From Planctomycetaceae bacterium (GTDB taxonomy: Bacteria > Planctomycetota > Planctomycetia > Pirellulales > Pirellulaceae): a DNA stretch of 53,017 bases. Location of the stretch: positions 1-53,017 of the forward strand of contig PAQH01000157.1 of NCBI GenBank assembly GCA_002709225.1, read 5' to 3'. The position numbers and the translations under genes were made by a program. The notes beneath the pieces are model-generated. The model saw only the letters and a list, made by a program, of their open reading frames with translations, did not search any database and had not been told where the DNA came from. This document shows, piece by piece, positions 15,848 to 24,996 of this stretch (position 1 is the stretch's first letter; every line of letters starts with the position of its first letter).

Positions 15848-18685
15848 ATGTCATTTATGCGAAGTGACTATCGGTTGAACACCTGGGTCGCAATCTTGCT
15901 ACTGGCGCCGGTCATTGCCACTGCGGCGGAGCCGCGGGCATTCCGGTGGGAAGCTGGTCACCTGCGAGGTCCAGAAAAGCCGCCGGCTGTCACCGCGCGC
16001 ATCTTGCAATTGGTTAATGCGGAGCAGTTCGCTGAGGCCCTGGAGGCGATTTCCCAATTTGCGGACGCCAGCCCACGTTTGCGTGGCACGCTCGGTTTAG
16101 CCGTCGCCGGACACCTGGCGAACGATAATCCTGGCCCGGCACTGCAGCTCTCGAAGAACTGGTTGCAACAGGCAATCGCAGATGATGATCAGGATCGGCG
16201 GGCTCGTCGATTACTCAATGAGCTGGACGTTTTTCAGACGCTCGATGCGGTGGTCTTGCCCTGGGCGCCGAATCTGGCCGGTCACAGCTGGGTTCCGGCT
16301 CCCCAGTTGTTGCCAGCACGCGACATGGTGCGGGATGGAAATCTGCAGCAGGGTCGCGAGCGGATTGCAGCGCTCAAAGGCGCTGCTCCGCGAACCTACC
16401 TGCTTACCTACTGGCAGTTGGCGGCATTTTTTGAAAATCAGCCTGAATATGCTGAGGCCTTTGCAGTGCTAGTAGCTGACCTGGAGCAGGCGCTGACCGA
16501 CGTGCGGGGACGTGGTGATGAAGAAGACCAGCGCGCTGCGGCGAGCCTGGGCCGATTATTACAGGACGCCAAAACTCATGACTGGGCTTCGTTGGCCGTT
16601 CCCTCGGAAAGCCTGCTGTATCCACGAGCGATGCTCGAACCGATGCGTGCGTACTACTGGTGGTGGAAGCAAATGGGAGCATCCCAGCGTCCCATGTCCA
16701 AGCAAGGATTTGACGAGATCATCAGCGGTCAGCAGCAGCGCTTTCCCGACAGCGCGATCGTCAAGATCTATACCGGAGGTCGTGTTCCCTGGGACGCCCC
16801 CAGACGTTCCCAGACGCATCCCGGTGCACCCGCGTGGGCAGTCGATCAAAGCGAGTTGCGGGCTCGTATCGACCACGTGGTGCGGTGGTGGTTTGAAGTG
16901 CGACAGGAAGCGGACGGCCAGTTGGGGGGAGGCTGGGAAGACGACGTGGAATCGCTGCGACGGTTTAGCCAGTCGGCGTTGTTGACCGGCGGCCCGTCGG
17001 TGGTCGCTGGGGTGCATCGGTTGGCCGCTGGGGTATGGGACCAAGGTCTCGTGGTCAACGGGTTCGATCGTGAACTGAAGGACATTGAACATTCCAGTGA
17101 AATGTCTGCCGATACCTCCGTTCTGGTGGCGCTGGACTACGGCAATCCTGAGCCGGTGGAACGTTGCATGCAGACAGTCAAGACGATCGATGAAGTCCAT
17201 TTCGGAACCAACCGATCAGGGCGCCGGCAATTTCGCTCGATGGTGCTCAGTGCGACCGAGGTCAGTGCCGGGGACAATCAGGCATTCGATGTATTGTATA
17301 GCGGCCGCGCAATGCGCCCCGTGGCGATGCTCGCCTGGTATTCCCAGCATCCACGCGCTGTGAAATTGTTGGTCGATTGGTCCCGGACCTGGAGCGAAGC
17401 GGCGGTCCGTGAGGCCGATGGCAAACCGGCGGGGATTTTCCCGGCAGCGATTCACTTCGGCGACGAACGACTCAACGGGAACAAGACGTGGTGGGATCCG
17501 GGTATGGGAGAACTTTATAGCTGGAAGCCACAGGACCTCGATATGGTGTGGGCGAAAATTCTCTTGGCCTATCAGTTGACTGGCGATGCAACCCTGCTGC
17601 GAGGTGTGCATGCCCAGTTGGACATCCTGCGCCATTACCAAGGGAAGCAAATCGAAAATCCTGAGCCGGGGTCGCTCGATTGGGCGGGGATGCAGTTGCA
17701 GAATCACTTGTGGCTGGCCCGTTGGTATCGTAGCTACACCGGCCGTTCCGACTACGATGATTTGATTGCCGCCGGCGGAGGGTATGGGCGTTTTCAGATT
17801 AGCGGAGACCTTCAACAGTTAGGTGGCATTCACGCCGGACCCTTGACCGCGATGCGTTTTAATTTGCCCATGTTAACCACTGAGGTCCGTGGTACTGATC
17901 GGATCAACCTGCTGCCGTTTTCCTTAATGGGACCCATGAGTGGCGCCCCGGTTTCGATCACGCAGGCACCGTCGTTCGCGGTCACCTGGCGGAACGTCAC
18001 AGCCGATTTTGCTGCCGTGGTAGGTGCTCGCGACCAGCAGTCCCTGGTTGCCTGGGTCTACACCGGCGGAGACCAGGAGCAGCCTTTCATCCATTTCTGG
18101 CAGTTACAGCCAGGGCGTTATCGACTGGAACGCATGGATGATCGTGACGGCGACGGTATTGTGGATGACGTGATTCGTCAGACGGTGCTTTTTGATCACC
18201 GCGAACGCATGGGAGGTGCCGCCTTTACGCTTCCCGGTCGGACCCTTTGCCAACTGCGCATTACGCAGCACGAGGCATTTGCAGTCGCGCCGCAACTGCG
18301 TGCCGACCTGGCCATCGGTGGTGACGATTTGCGACTTTTACAGCTCCCCGGTGAAGGACGTCCAGGTAAGGCGGTGGTGACGGTCCACAACATTGGTGCC
18401 GCCGCGGTGCGCGATGCAAAAATAGTAGTAGTCGAACGTTCGCTGGAGACGGGTGCGACACACTCCGTGCTGGAGCGAACCATCGGTGGCCTGCCCGCGC
18501 CGCGGGATTTGACCAGTCAACAGCGGACGGTCGAATTCCAGTGGTCCTCGCAGCTTTCCGGTGCCGTGGAGTTACAGGTGCGCGTTGATGATGGCGGGGG
18601 AGAGCCGGAAATCAGCACACAAAATAACAGGCGTACGATTCCTGTTTCCGCAGAGGCGCTGAAGGCTGCGGAGGAGTCACCCTGA
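15848..18685 (+). CDS. Large secreted protein, probable (alpha/alpha)-barrel carbohydrate enzyme
   Basis: The 945-residue protein starts at ATG 15848 (AGGGAAGGG upstream) with a signal peptide ending at ATAAEP. Residues about 40-330 are helical and repeat-like. A second helical region contains RIDHVVRWWFEVRQEADGQL followed by GGGWEDDVESLRRFS, later TWWDPGMGELYSWKPQDLDM and LWLARWYRSYTGRSDYDDL; the aromatic/acid-rich pattern is typical of (alpha/alpha)6-toroid glycosidases or polysaccharide lyases. A C-terminal beta domain (GKAVVTVHNIGAAAVRDAKI) is CARDB-like. I cannot assign a GH or PL family. Being 27 bp behind a sulfatase, it probably acts on the same sulfated polysaccharide; that is inference. 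Confidence 0.7.
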   Translation: MSFMRSDYRLNTWVAILLLAPVIATAAEPRAFRWEAGHLRGPEKPPAVTARILQLVNAEQFAEALEAISQFADASPRLRGTLGLAVAGHLANDNPGPALQLSKNWLQQAIADDDQDRRARRLLNELDVFQTLDAVVLPWAPNLAGHSWVPAPQLLPARDMVRDGNLQQGRERIAALKGAAPRTYLLTYWQLAAFFENQPEYAEAFAVLVADLEQALTDVRGRGDEEDQRAAASLGRLLQDAKTHDWASLAVPSESLLYPRAMLEPMRAYYWWWKQMGASQRPMSKQGFDEIISGQQQRFPDSAIVKIYTGGRVPWDAPRRSQTHPGAPAWAVDQSELRARIDHVVRWWFEVRQEADGQLGGGWEDDVESLRRFSQSALLTGGPSVVAGVHRLAAGVWDQGLVVNGFDRELKDIEHSSEMSADTSVLVALDYGNPEPVERCMQTVKTIDEVHFGTNRSGRRQFRSMVLSATEVSAGDNQAFDVLYSGRAMRPVAMLAWYSQHPRAVKLLVDWSRTWSEAAVREADGKPAGIFPAAIHFGDERLNGNKTWWDPGMGELYSWKPQDLDMVWAKILLAYQLTGDATLLRGVHAQLDILRHYQGKQIENPEPGSLDWAGMQLQNHLWLARWYRSYTGRSDYDDLIAAGGGYGRFQISGDLQQLGGIHAGPLTAMRFNLPMLTTEVRGTDRINLLPFSLMGPMSGAPVSITQAPSFAVTWRNVTADFAAVVGARDQQSLVAWVYTGGDQEQPFIHFWQLQPGRYRLERMDDRDGDGIVDDVIRQTVLFDHRERMGGAAFTLPGRTLCQLRITQHEAFAVAPQLRADLAIGGDDLRLLQLPGEGRPGKAVVTVHNIGAAAVRDAKIVVVERSLETGATHSVLERTIGGLPAPRDLTSQQRTVEFQWSSQLSGAVELQVRVDDGGGEPEISTQNNRRTIPVSAEALKAAEESP

Positions 18686-18895
18686 GAATACGGACAACGC
18701 AGTACCGGGGTGAAAGTTTGCTAGGAGGTGGCAGTCGAGCGAAATCGCTGCTGGTGCTGGCGGCCTGTGGCGCTATACTACCACAGGCGAAACACTCAGC
18801 TGGGACGTGCTCTTCTGGTCGGCATCTCAGCCACTCAGATTATCTCGGAGAGGTGAGTCAAAACGAATTCTCGATTCAATCAGGGAGCGGTCATC

Positions 18896-20470
18896 ATGCG
18901 CCCAGTTTACTGTGATTTTGGAACGCAGACAGTTTCTCGCCGCGCCTGGCTGGCTGGAGCGGCGACATTGGTCCTGCCGCCGTGGCAAGCGGGACAGGTG
19001 GATGGCGTGGTGCGCCGGCGCGTGCTGTTTGCCGAAAATCCGTTTCAACTGGGTGTGGCTTCGGGTGATCCGACGGCGGATGGGGTGGTACTCTGGACGC
19101 GACTTGCCCCTCAGCCGCTGAGTGGTGGTGGTATGCCGCCTACGCGCGTGGAAGTGGGCTGGCAAGTCGCTCGTGACGAGGGCTTTCAACAGATTGTGCA
19201 GGAGGGGACCGCGATTGCCGCACCGCAACTCGGCCATTCGGTTCATGTCGAAGTGGCGGGGCTCGAGCCAGATCGCTGGTATTGGTATCGTTTTCGCGCC
19301 GGTAGCGAAGAGAGTCCAGTCGGCCGTACCCGGACGTTACCCGCGGTCGAGACAATGCCCCAGGCTTTACGATTTGCATTTGCCTCGTGCCAGCATTTCG
19401 AGACCGGGTATTATACCGCTTATCAACACATGGCGGCCGAAAACCTCGATTTGATCATTCACCTAGGTGACTATATCTACGAAGGGGCTGGTCGCGAGAA
19501 CTTGATTCGTCAGCACACGGGCCTGGAGATCACATCACTAGAGGATTACCGCAATCGGCACGCGCTCTATAAATCGGATGCTGATTTGCAAACGGCACAT
19601 GCGTCTTGTCCGTGGCTGGTGACCTGGGATGACCACGAGTTCGATAACAACTATGCCTCACAGGTATCCGAGGAGACTGGCATTGACGAAGTTGCGTTCT
19701 TGGCGCGGCGAGCGAATGCCTATCAGGCTTACTATGAGCATATGCCGTTGCGCCGTTCGACTGTGCCACGCGGCCCGGCGATGCAAATTTATCGTGCGGT
19801 GCCGTTTGGCAGGTTGACTACGTTTTTTGTGTTGGATACCCGTCAATACCGGTCCAATCAGCCGAATGGAGATGGTAAGAAACCGCTTGAGGGAGAGGTT
19901 TTCGATCCTCAAGCGACCATGCTCGGTGCCCGGCAAGAGGGTTGGTTGACCGCGGGGTTACTTCATTCGGAAACGCAGTGGAATGTGCTGGCGCAGCAGG
20001 TCATGATGGCTCGAGTCGATCGACTCCCCGGCGCCGGGGGGCACTATAGTATGGATCAATGGTCGGGCTACGATGTACCGCGCAAACGTCTCTTGCGGTT
20101 TCTAGAAAACCGTCAGGTTCCCAACCCGGTTGTTCTCACGGGTGATATTCACACCAATTACGTCAACGATTTGAAGGTTGACTTTGATCGCCCCGAATCG
20201 ACGACCGTCGCCACCGAGTTCGTGGGGACATCGATCAGTTCCGCCGGTGATGGGATGGCGAAAGCCGCTTACACGGACACCATGCTCGCCGAAAATCCAT
20301 TTGTGCGCTTCCACAACGCAGAGCGTGGGTATGTCAGTTGTAAGGTGACCCCCGATGCCTGGCGTGCAGACTATCAAGTCGTACCTTTTGTCACGCGACG
20401 TGGCGCACCATTGATTACCCGCAAGTCATTTGTCGTTGCCGCGGGTAGGCCAGGCGCGGAGGTGGTTTGA
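18896..20470 (+). CDS. phoD: PhoD-like alkaline phosphatase, Tat-exported
   Basis: The 524-residue protein has a twin-arginine signal (TVSRRAWLAGAATLVLPP), an N-terminal Fn3-like PhoD domain (FQLGVASGDPTADGVVLWTR) and a metallophosphoesterase-type core: FASCQHFETGYYTAY, DLIIHLGDYIYEGAG, WLVTWDDHEFDNNYASQ and VVLTGDIHTNYVNDL. These hold the Asp, Asn and His ligands of the Fe/Ca centre. It would release phosphate from phosphodiesters or monoesters in the periplasm or outside. The start is ATG 18896 with GGGAG 11 nt upstream. A 210-bp gap after the preceding gene suggests its own promoter. Confidence 0.9.
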   Translation: MRPVYCDFGTQTVSRRAWLAGAATLVLPPWQAGQVDGVVRRRVLFAENPFQLGVASGDPTADGVVLWTRLAPQPLSGGGMPPTRVEVGWQVARDEGFQQIVQEGTAIAAPQLGHSVHVEVAGLEPDRWYWYRFRAGSEESPVGRTRTLPAVETMPQALRFAFASCQHFETGYYTAYQHMAAENLDLIIHLGDYIYEGAGRENLIRQHTGLEITSLEDYRNRHALYKSDADLQTAHASCPWLVTWDDHEFDNNYASQVSEETGIDEVAFLARRANAYQAYYEHMPLRRSTVPRGPAMQIYRAVPFGRLTTFFVLDTRQYRSNQPNGDGKKPLEGEVFDPQATMLGARQEGWLTAGLLHSETQWNVLAQQVMMARVDRLPGAGGHYSMDQWSGYDVPRKRLLRFLENRQVPNPVVLTGDIHTNYVNDLKVDFDRPESTTVATEFVGTSISSAGDGMAKAAYTDTMLAENPFVRFHNAERGYVSCKVTPDAWRADYQVVPFVTRRGAPLITRKSFVVAAGRPGAEVV

Positions 20471-20487
20471 TTGGTGGTGAGCATTGC

Positions 20488-20750
20488 TCAAACGCGAATC
20501 TGGTCGAATGGGTGGTTGATTGCGCCCTTGTCAATCACCTCGACGACGACTTTACAGCTGGAGGATCGGCCGCTTTTCAGGTCGATGTTGCGCTCAGGAA
20601 GTTCGAGTGCCTGGGCGAGAAGGGCTATAACGGGTTACTTCGCGTTTCCTTTTTCGGGATACGCTGGCAGCTTCACTTGGACTGGTTGCACCGTCATTTC
20701 AAGTGAGTCAGCATGCCAGCCGATTTCCTGATTGCGCGGTTGCGGAGCTT
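20488..20750 (-). pseudogene. DUF167 (YggU-like) gene relic with in-frame TAA
   Basis: A minus-strand frame spells a DUF167 protein: EIGWHADSLEMTVQ, then VKLPAYPEKGNAK, a TAA stop at 20635-20637, and in the same frame PVIALLAQALELPERNIDLK followed by SGRSSSCKVVVEVIDKGA and a TGA at 20488-20490. The family consensus PPEKGKAN-x-ALI-x-LLA-x-AL-x-(V/L)-P and SG-x-(T/S)-SR-x-K fits on both sides of the stop. The conserved N-terminal strand is disturbed and no start codon with a ribosome-binding site is present. It is a decayed copy just after the TlpA-HEAT gene on the same strand. Confidence 0.65.
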
Positions 20751-20798
20751 CCGTCCGTCGACTACGCCGCTGTCTTGTCCTATTCGCTTGGCTTGGTA

Positions 20799-23057
20799 TT
20801 AGTAAAGAACAGGGGTAGGGGCGCTGCCATCCGTACCCAGGAATGGGCTGTTATCCTGTTTGGGTGGCTTTTGCGCGGGTGGCACACCAAGTTGCTGGAG
20901 GATTTTCTTGGCTTCAGGATGTTTCATTCGGCGGAGCGCATCTTGGGCAGCGCGTCGGACGGCAGGCTCTTTATGCTTGTGAAGACCAGCCAGGGCGCGC
21001 GCCGCAGCCTGTGTGTTCTGCCGTTGCAGGTAAGAGATGCCGCGCGATTTGGACCGCGGATCCATACGCTGAATCGCCTTGACGATCAGTTGCGTGGCCC
21101 GGCGGTCTTTGAGTTGTGACAAGCGGAAACAGATATTTCCCAGATGGACGGGTTGAATCGTATCGAGGCTGTCACCGATCAGTGGGAGAGCGACGTCTGG
21201 GGGGTAGTGCAGGATTCCCAGGAAGGCCGGGAAACGCAGGTCTTCCGGTCCTTGGCGCAGTGTCGTTTCGAGAATCTTCCGGGCGGCTTCGTCCTGTTTG
21301 ACGGCCAATCCGACGGCGGCTTCAAGCCGTACTGATTGCGCTGCGTCTTCCAACGCCCTGGTCAATAGATCGGCTGCCAGTTGATCTTTGTAACGGAGAC
21401 TGGTGAGCAGACGGACGCCACTTTCCCGGACCTCGGCGAGCGGATCGTCTACAAAGGCCTCTACGTGGGGGCGCAGTCGCCCGCGATAGCCGAAGAGAAT
21501 ACGCTCATAAATTTGCCGTAACCCGCGATCACGTAGCGGCCTGCGCAACTGTTTCAAGGTGGCGTCCAAAACCTCGGGATGCTGGGAATCACTGATCGAT
21601 TGGGAAAGATAGAACCGGCCGACCGGTGACGCCTCGGGTAGTTTTTCTAACAGGAGCGGCGCGGCACCCAGGCCGAGCTCACTGGCGTCGCGGCTGGCTT
21701 GACGCATGGCCTGCGAATTATTTCCCTGAAAGATTTTCAACAGCGTATCGATTTGGTCCGTTACGTATTTCTGTACCACTTGTTGGGCTCGCGGTGTATC
21801 TAGTGTGGCCAACACTTTGAGGGCGATTTGACGTACCTGCGGTGCCGGATCCTCAAGAACCCTGACATAGAGTTCCAGTGTTTCCAAGCCGTCCAGTTCT
21901 GCAAGGGCGTGTGTGGCCTGTTCGCGGAGGCTTGTATTCTCATCATGCAGCAACGCTTTGAATCGTTGCAGACTAGTTGCGGGGGCGATGCGATGGAGTG
22001 CCAGGGCGACACCCACCCGATCAGGATGCACGGGGTTGTCTGCAAGTGCCAGTAGACGTGTCTTGGCCAGGTCAGAACCCAGGTCGGCCAACGCCAAGAG
22101 TGCTGCGCGGGTCAATTCAGGGACACCTTCCTGGGAGATGCGCAGAAGGTCCGCTTCCGCATCGGCAGGCTTCAATGCGCCGATTGCTACCAAGGCCGCC
22201 AGACGTACGACCTGAGAGTTATCCTGTAACGCTGCTAGCGCCTGCGGACCGGACTTGGTATCTTGCAGCCGGGTGAGTAACTGCCAGCTGGCCGCTCGTA
22301 CCTCAGCGACCGGGTCAAGGCGTGCGGTGCGTACCGCTGGGAGCAAAGCGGGAGAAAGTTTTCCGAGGAAGCTGGAAGCCACTGCGGTGCGCGACTGGAC
22401 TTGTGCATCCGCATCCGCGAAGAACCGCGGGATGAACTGCCGGGCCTGATCGGGATGGTGCTTGGCCAGTCGGAAGATTGCCAGTCCGCGCACCTCCGGG
22501 TCCGAGTGATTGAGTTGTTCCCGCAGCGTGGTTAGCGAGCTTGCCAAGAGGTGGTCGACCGCCTCGTCCATGGCGGGGCCACGTAATCCCTTGTAGCGGA
22601 TGACGCCCTGGTCATCGAGGATATAGATCACTGGCCACGCGGTAACATTCCAGGCGGTGGCAATGGGGCCGCTGGTATCACCACCATCCCAGAACGATCG
22701 CCAGGTGATTCGCTCGCGTTTGCGCGCTGCGATGACTTTGTCTTTCGGGTCACTGTTGACGCCGATAAGTGCAAAAGGCTGATTCGCCAATCGTTTGACG
22801 AGCGACCGCTCGTGTGGGTACATGGCCCGGCAAGGGGGTCACCAGTCACCCCAGAAATCGAGCACCACCACTTTGCCGCGGTAATCACTGAGTTTGAACG
22901 CTTTTCCGTCCACGTCGACGCCGGTGATCTCTGGCGCGACTTGCCCGGGGGCGAGAGATTTCGGATTGTGGGCATGTGCCGAAACCAGGCAGGTCAGCAG
23001 ATACCAGGTCCACACCGCGAGGGGGATACGATGAGTCCAAACGCCTGCAGCGATCAT
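20799..23057 (-). CDS. Secreted TlpA-like thioredoxin-HEAT protein with in-frame UGA (candidate selenoprotein)
   Basis: From ATG 23057 (GGAG 9 nt upstream) one frame runs 752 codons with a single internal stop, TGA at 22839-22841 (codon 73). The signal peptide ends near VSAHAHNP. The TlpA/redoxin domain reads LAPGQVAPEITGVDVDGKAF, SDYRGKVVVLDFWGDW, UGA, PPCRAMYPHERSLVKRL, and has the cis-Pro segment TAWPVIYILDD at about 139-149. The UGA replaces the first Cys of CxxC, giving UxxC. Residues about 170-720 are HEAT repeats (for example DPEVRGLAIFRLAKHHPDQ and DPVAEVRAASWQLLTRLQD). A perfect hairpin with loop GGUC begins 25 nt after the UGA. All other thioredoxin features are intact. Alternatives are a nonsense mutation, a base error, or use of ATG 22823 giving a signal-less HEAT protein. 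Confidence 0.8.
22798..22813 (-). promoter_or_regulatory. Candidate bacterial SECIS hairpin downstream of the UGA
   Basis: In mRNA sense the sequence is ACGAGC-GGUC-GCUCGU, a perfect 6-bp stem with a 4-nt loop. The stem starts 25 nt, and the loop 31 nt, after the UGA at 22839-22841. Bacterial SECIS elements lie within the coding region just after the UGA with a G at the start of a small apical loop. The loop GGUC also occurs in the E. coli fdhF element (known from memory). A 6-bp stem can arise by chance in GC-rich DNA, so this alone is not proof. Confidence 0.45.
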
Positions 23058-23241
23058 CGGCAGCGTCTCCACAAAGGACACAACGGCTTGAGTCCTGCTC
23101 AGATTGCTAGTCTGGTAGGGGCCGTTCCCTGCTGCACAGGGTAACTGTCGCAATCGGTTTCGGCTACCCTCTAAGGTAAGACATGGAGGGACTCGGTTGG
23201 GTGTAGAGTTGTTGGATATCTGTCTAACGCGGGGAAACGAC

Positions 23242-24915
23242 ATGAGAAGAAACGTGATCCTGATCTGTGGTCTGGTCCTCGGCATCATGCGTTTATGCGT
23301 CTGGCCATCGATCGCGGCAATCGCAACCGAGCCGACACCGCACAACCCTGTGGATGTAAGGGACTTCGGTGCAGTCGCCGATGGTGTGACAGATTGCCTG
23401 CCGGCGATCCAGCGGGCGTTGGATCAAGTCGTGGCGACCGGGGGAGTTGTCTCTTTTCCTGCCAGCGACAAACCTTACCTGGTGCGTGGGACGATTCAGG
23501 TCCGCACCAGCGACACGGTCCTAGCGGGCGCGGGGGCGACGATCAAGCTGGCCGATGGTGTTGCCAATGGTACGCGTCAGCAGCGGACAACTGAGAGCCA
23601 GGTGCACGTGATTCACATCGCCGGTACATCGGAGAAACCTGTGCAGCGCGTTCAGTTGTTGGGACTTGCAATCGATGCGAACATCTACCAGCAGGCCGAT
23701 TATTACAATCCCCGTGCGGTGGTCACGGAATACGCCAGCCAGGTACTGGTGCGTGACGTAAAAATTCTACGGGCATTCGTGGGATTGGATTTTGGCGCCG
23801 GATCGAGCCACTGTGAAGCTCGAGACTGCGTGATTGAAGACTGGACGGAAGATGCCTTTGATGCCAGTGGTGATGCGGACAAAGGGTCTGGTGCGGTCAC
23901 CAGGCACATCACCTTTGTGCGTTGTCATGCGCGGAATGCACCCAATTCGACGGGTAATGCCTGGGAAATTGAAGATGGAGTGAGACACATCCGTGTCGTC
24001 GACTGTTCGGTGTGTAATGTCCCACGTGGCAACGCGTTCGGAATTCGCAATCACTGGACTGCCGGCCCGGTCGATGTCTCACGGGATATCGAACTACGAC
24101 GGGTACGGATCACGGCGGTTGGAGGCAAGTATGGAATCTATAGTCACAGCGCGCCACGCGACCAGTTTCCTCAAAATCGATTGGTTGACGTGCGACTCTA
24201 CGATGTTGTCTGCGAGGCTCCGGTCCTCTTCTACGGACCACTCGAGCGTGTCGAGATTGAGGGAGGACGGTTCGGTGCGTTGCACTTCGGGTGGGATTAC
24301 GGGGCGAAGAATCGACCGGAACCGGGGGGGGCAAGGCCCTTGCAGGAGACCCATGTTCGCATTCGCAATACACGGGTCAACCATCTTGATCTCAATGCGA
24401 CAGCGGGAGAGTTTACGCTGCAGAATGTGCTTGTGTTCGCGCGCGGGGAACAGGGCAGGCCACAGGCGCTGCGGATTCGCGGCGGTGCGGGGCGAGTCCG
24501 CATCGTCAATTGCACAATGACCGGAGCGCGGAATGCAGGGCTGGACCTGAGGCAGGGAGCGGCGCCCCAGATTGTGAATTCGATCATCTGGGGTAACGCG
24601 GTCGCGTTTCGTGTCATGAACTCACGCGGAACGCTCAGCCATTGCTGTATTCAAGGCGGGGTTCCCGAAACGTTGGAGGACCAGGGCGCCAATTTTTCGG
24701 ATGATCCGCTTTTCATCAGTGGGGCATATGGTCCCTGTTACCTGGCCAGCGCCAGCATAGGGCAAGACGCTGCGAGTCCTTGCGTCGACGCAGGTTCCGA
24801 ACTGGCGGCTTTCACGGGCCTGGATGAATGGACGACGCGGAGCGATAACCTGGCCGACACGGGGACCGTTGATGTCGGTTTTCATCATCGCCGGGAGCCG
24901 CCACGTAAACCTTAA
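23242..24915 (+). CDS. Secreted right-handed beta-helix protein (pectate-lyase-3-like)
   Basis: ATG 23242 is preferred over 23197 because GGGGAA lies just upstream and a signal peptide follows (NVILICGLVLGIMRLCVWPS). The 557-residue product opens with VDVRDFGAVADGVTDCLPAI then QRALDQVVATGGVVSFPA, the hallmark of Pectate_lyase_3 / GH28-like parallel beta-helices. Short beta-strand repeats follow through the middle (for example VRIVNCTMTGARNAGLDLRQ and IVNSIIWGNAVAFRV). It probably binds or cleaves a polysaccharide outside the cell; active-site residues cannot be assigned. It is divergent from the TlpA-HEAT gene with 184 bp between the starts. Confidence 0.83.
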   Translation: MRRNVILICGLVLGIMRLCVWPSIAAIATEPTPHNPVDVRDFGAVADGVTDCLPAIQRALDQVVATGGVVSFPASDKPYLVRGTIQVRTSDTVLAGAGATIKLADGVANGTRQQRTTESQVHVIHIAGTSEKPVQRVQLLGLAIDANIYQQADYYNPRAVVTEYASQVLVRDVKILRAFVGLDFGAGSSHCEARDCVIEDWTEDAFDASGDADKGSGAVTRHITFVRCHARNAPNSTGNAWEIEDGVRHIRVVDCSVCNVPRGNAFGIRNHWTAGPVDVSRDIELRRVRITAVGGKYGIYSHSAPRDQFPQNRLVDVRLYDVVCEAPVLFYGPLERVEIEGGRFGALHFGWDYGAKNRPEPGGARPLQETHVRIRNTRVNHLDLNATAGEFTLQNVLVFARGEQGRPQALRIRGGAGRVRIVNCTMTGARNAGLDLRQGAAPQIVNSIIWGNAVAFRVMNSRGTLSHCCIQGGVPETLEDQGANFSDDPLFISGAYGPCYLASASIGQDAASPCVDAGSELAAFTGLDEWTTRSDNLADTGTVDVGFHHRREPPRKP

Positions 24916-24996
24916 GGCCGATTTGGTCCCACGATCCGGGGAAGCCATCGACTTGCTGGTTGCGGCTCCAGTCGACTCAAGGGTCCGGAGAGTGGC

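Noticed and set aside
18718-18915. Small plus-strand open frame before phoD
   Set aside because: TTG start, no clear ribosome-binding site, runs into phoD out of frame and has no recognisable sequence.
20635-20637. The in-frame stop in the DUF167 frame as a second recoded codon
   Set aside because: The codon is TAA, which is not used for selenocysteine or pyrrolysine, and the frame has other damage and no start.
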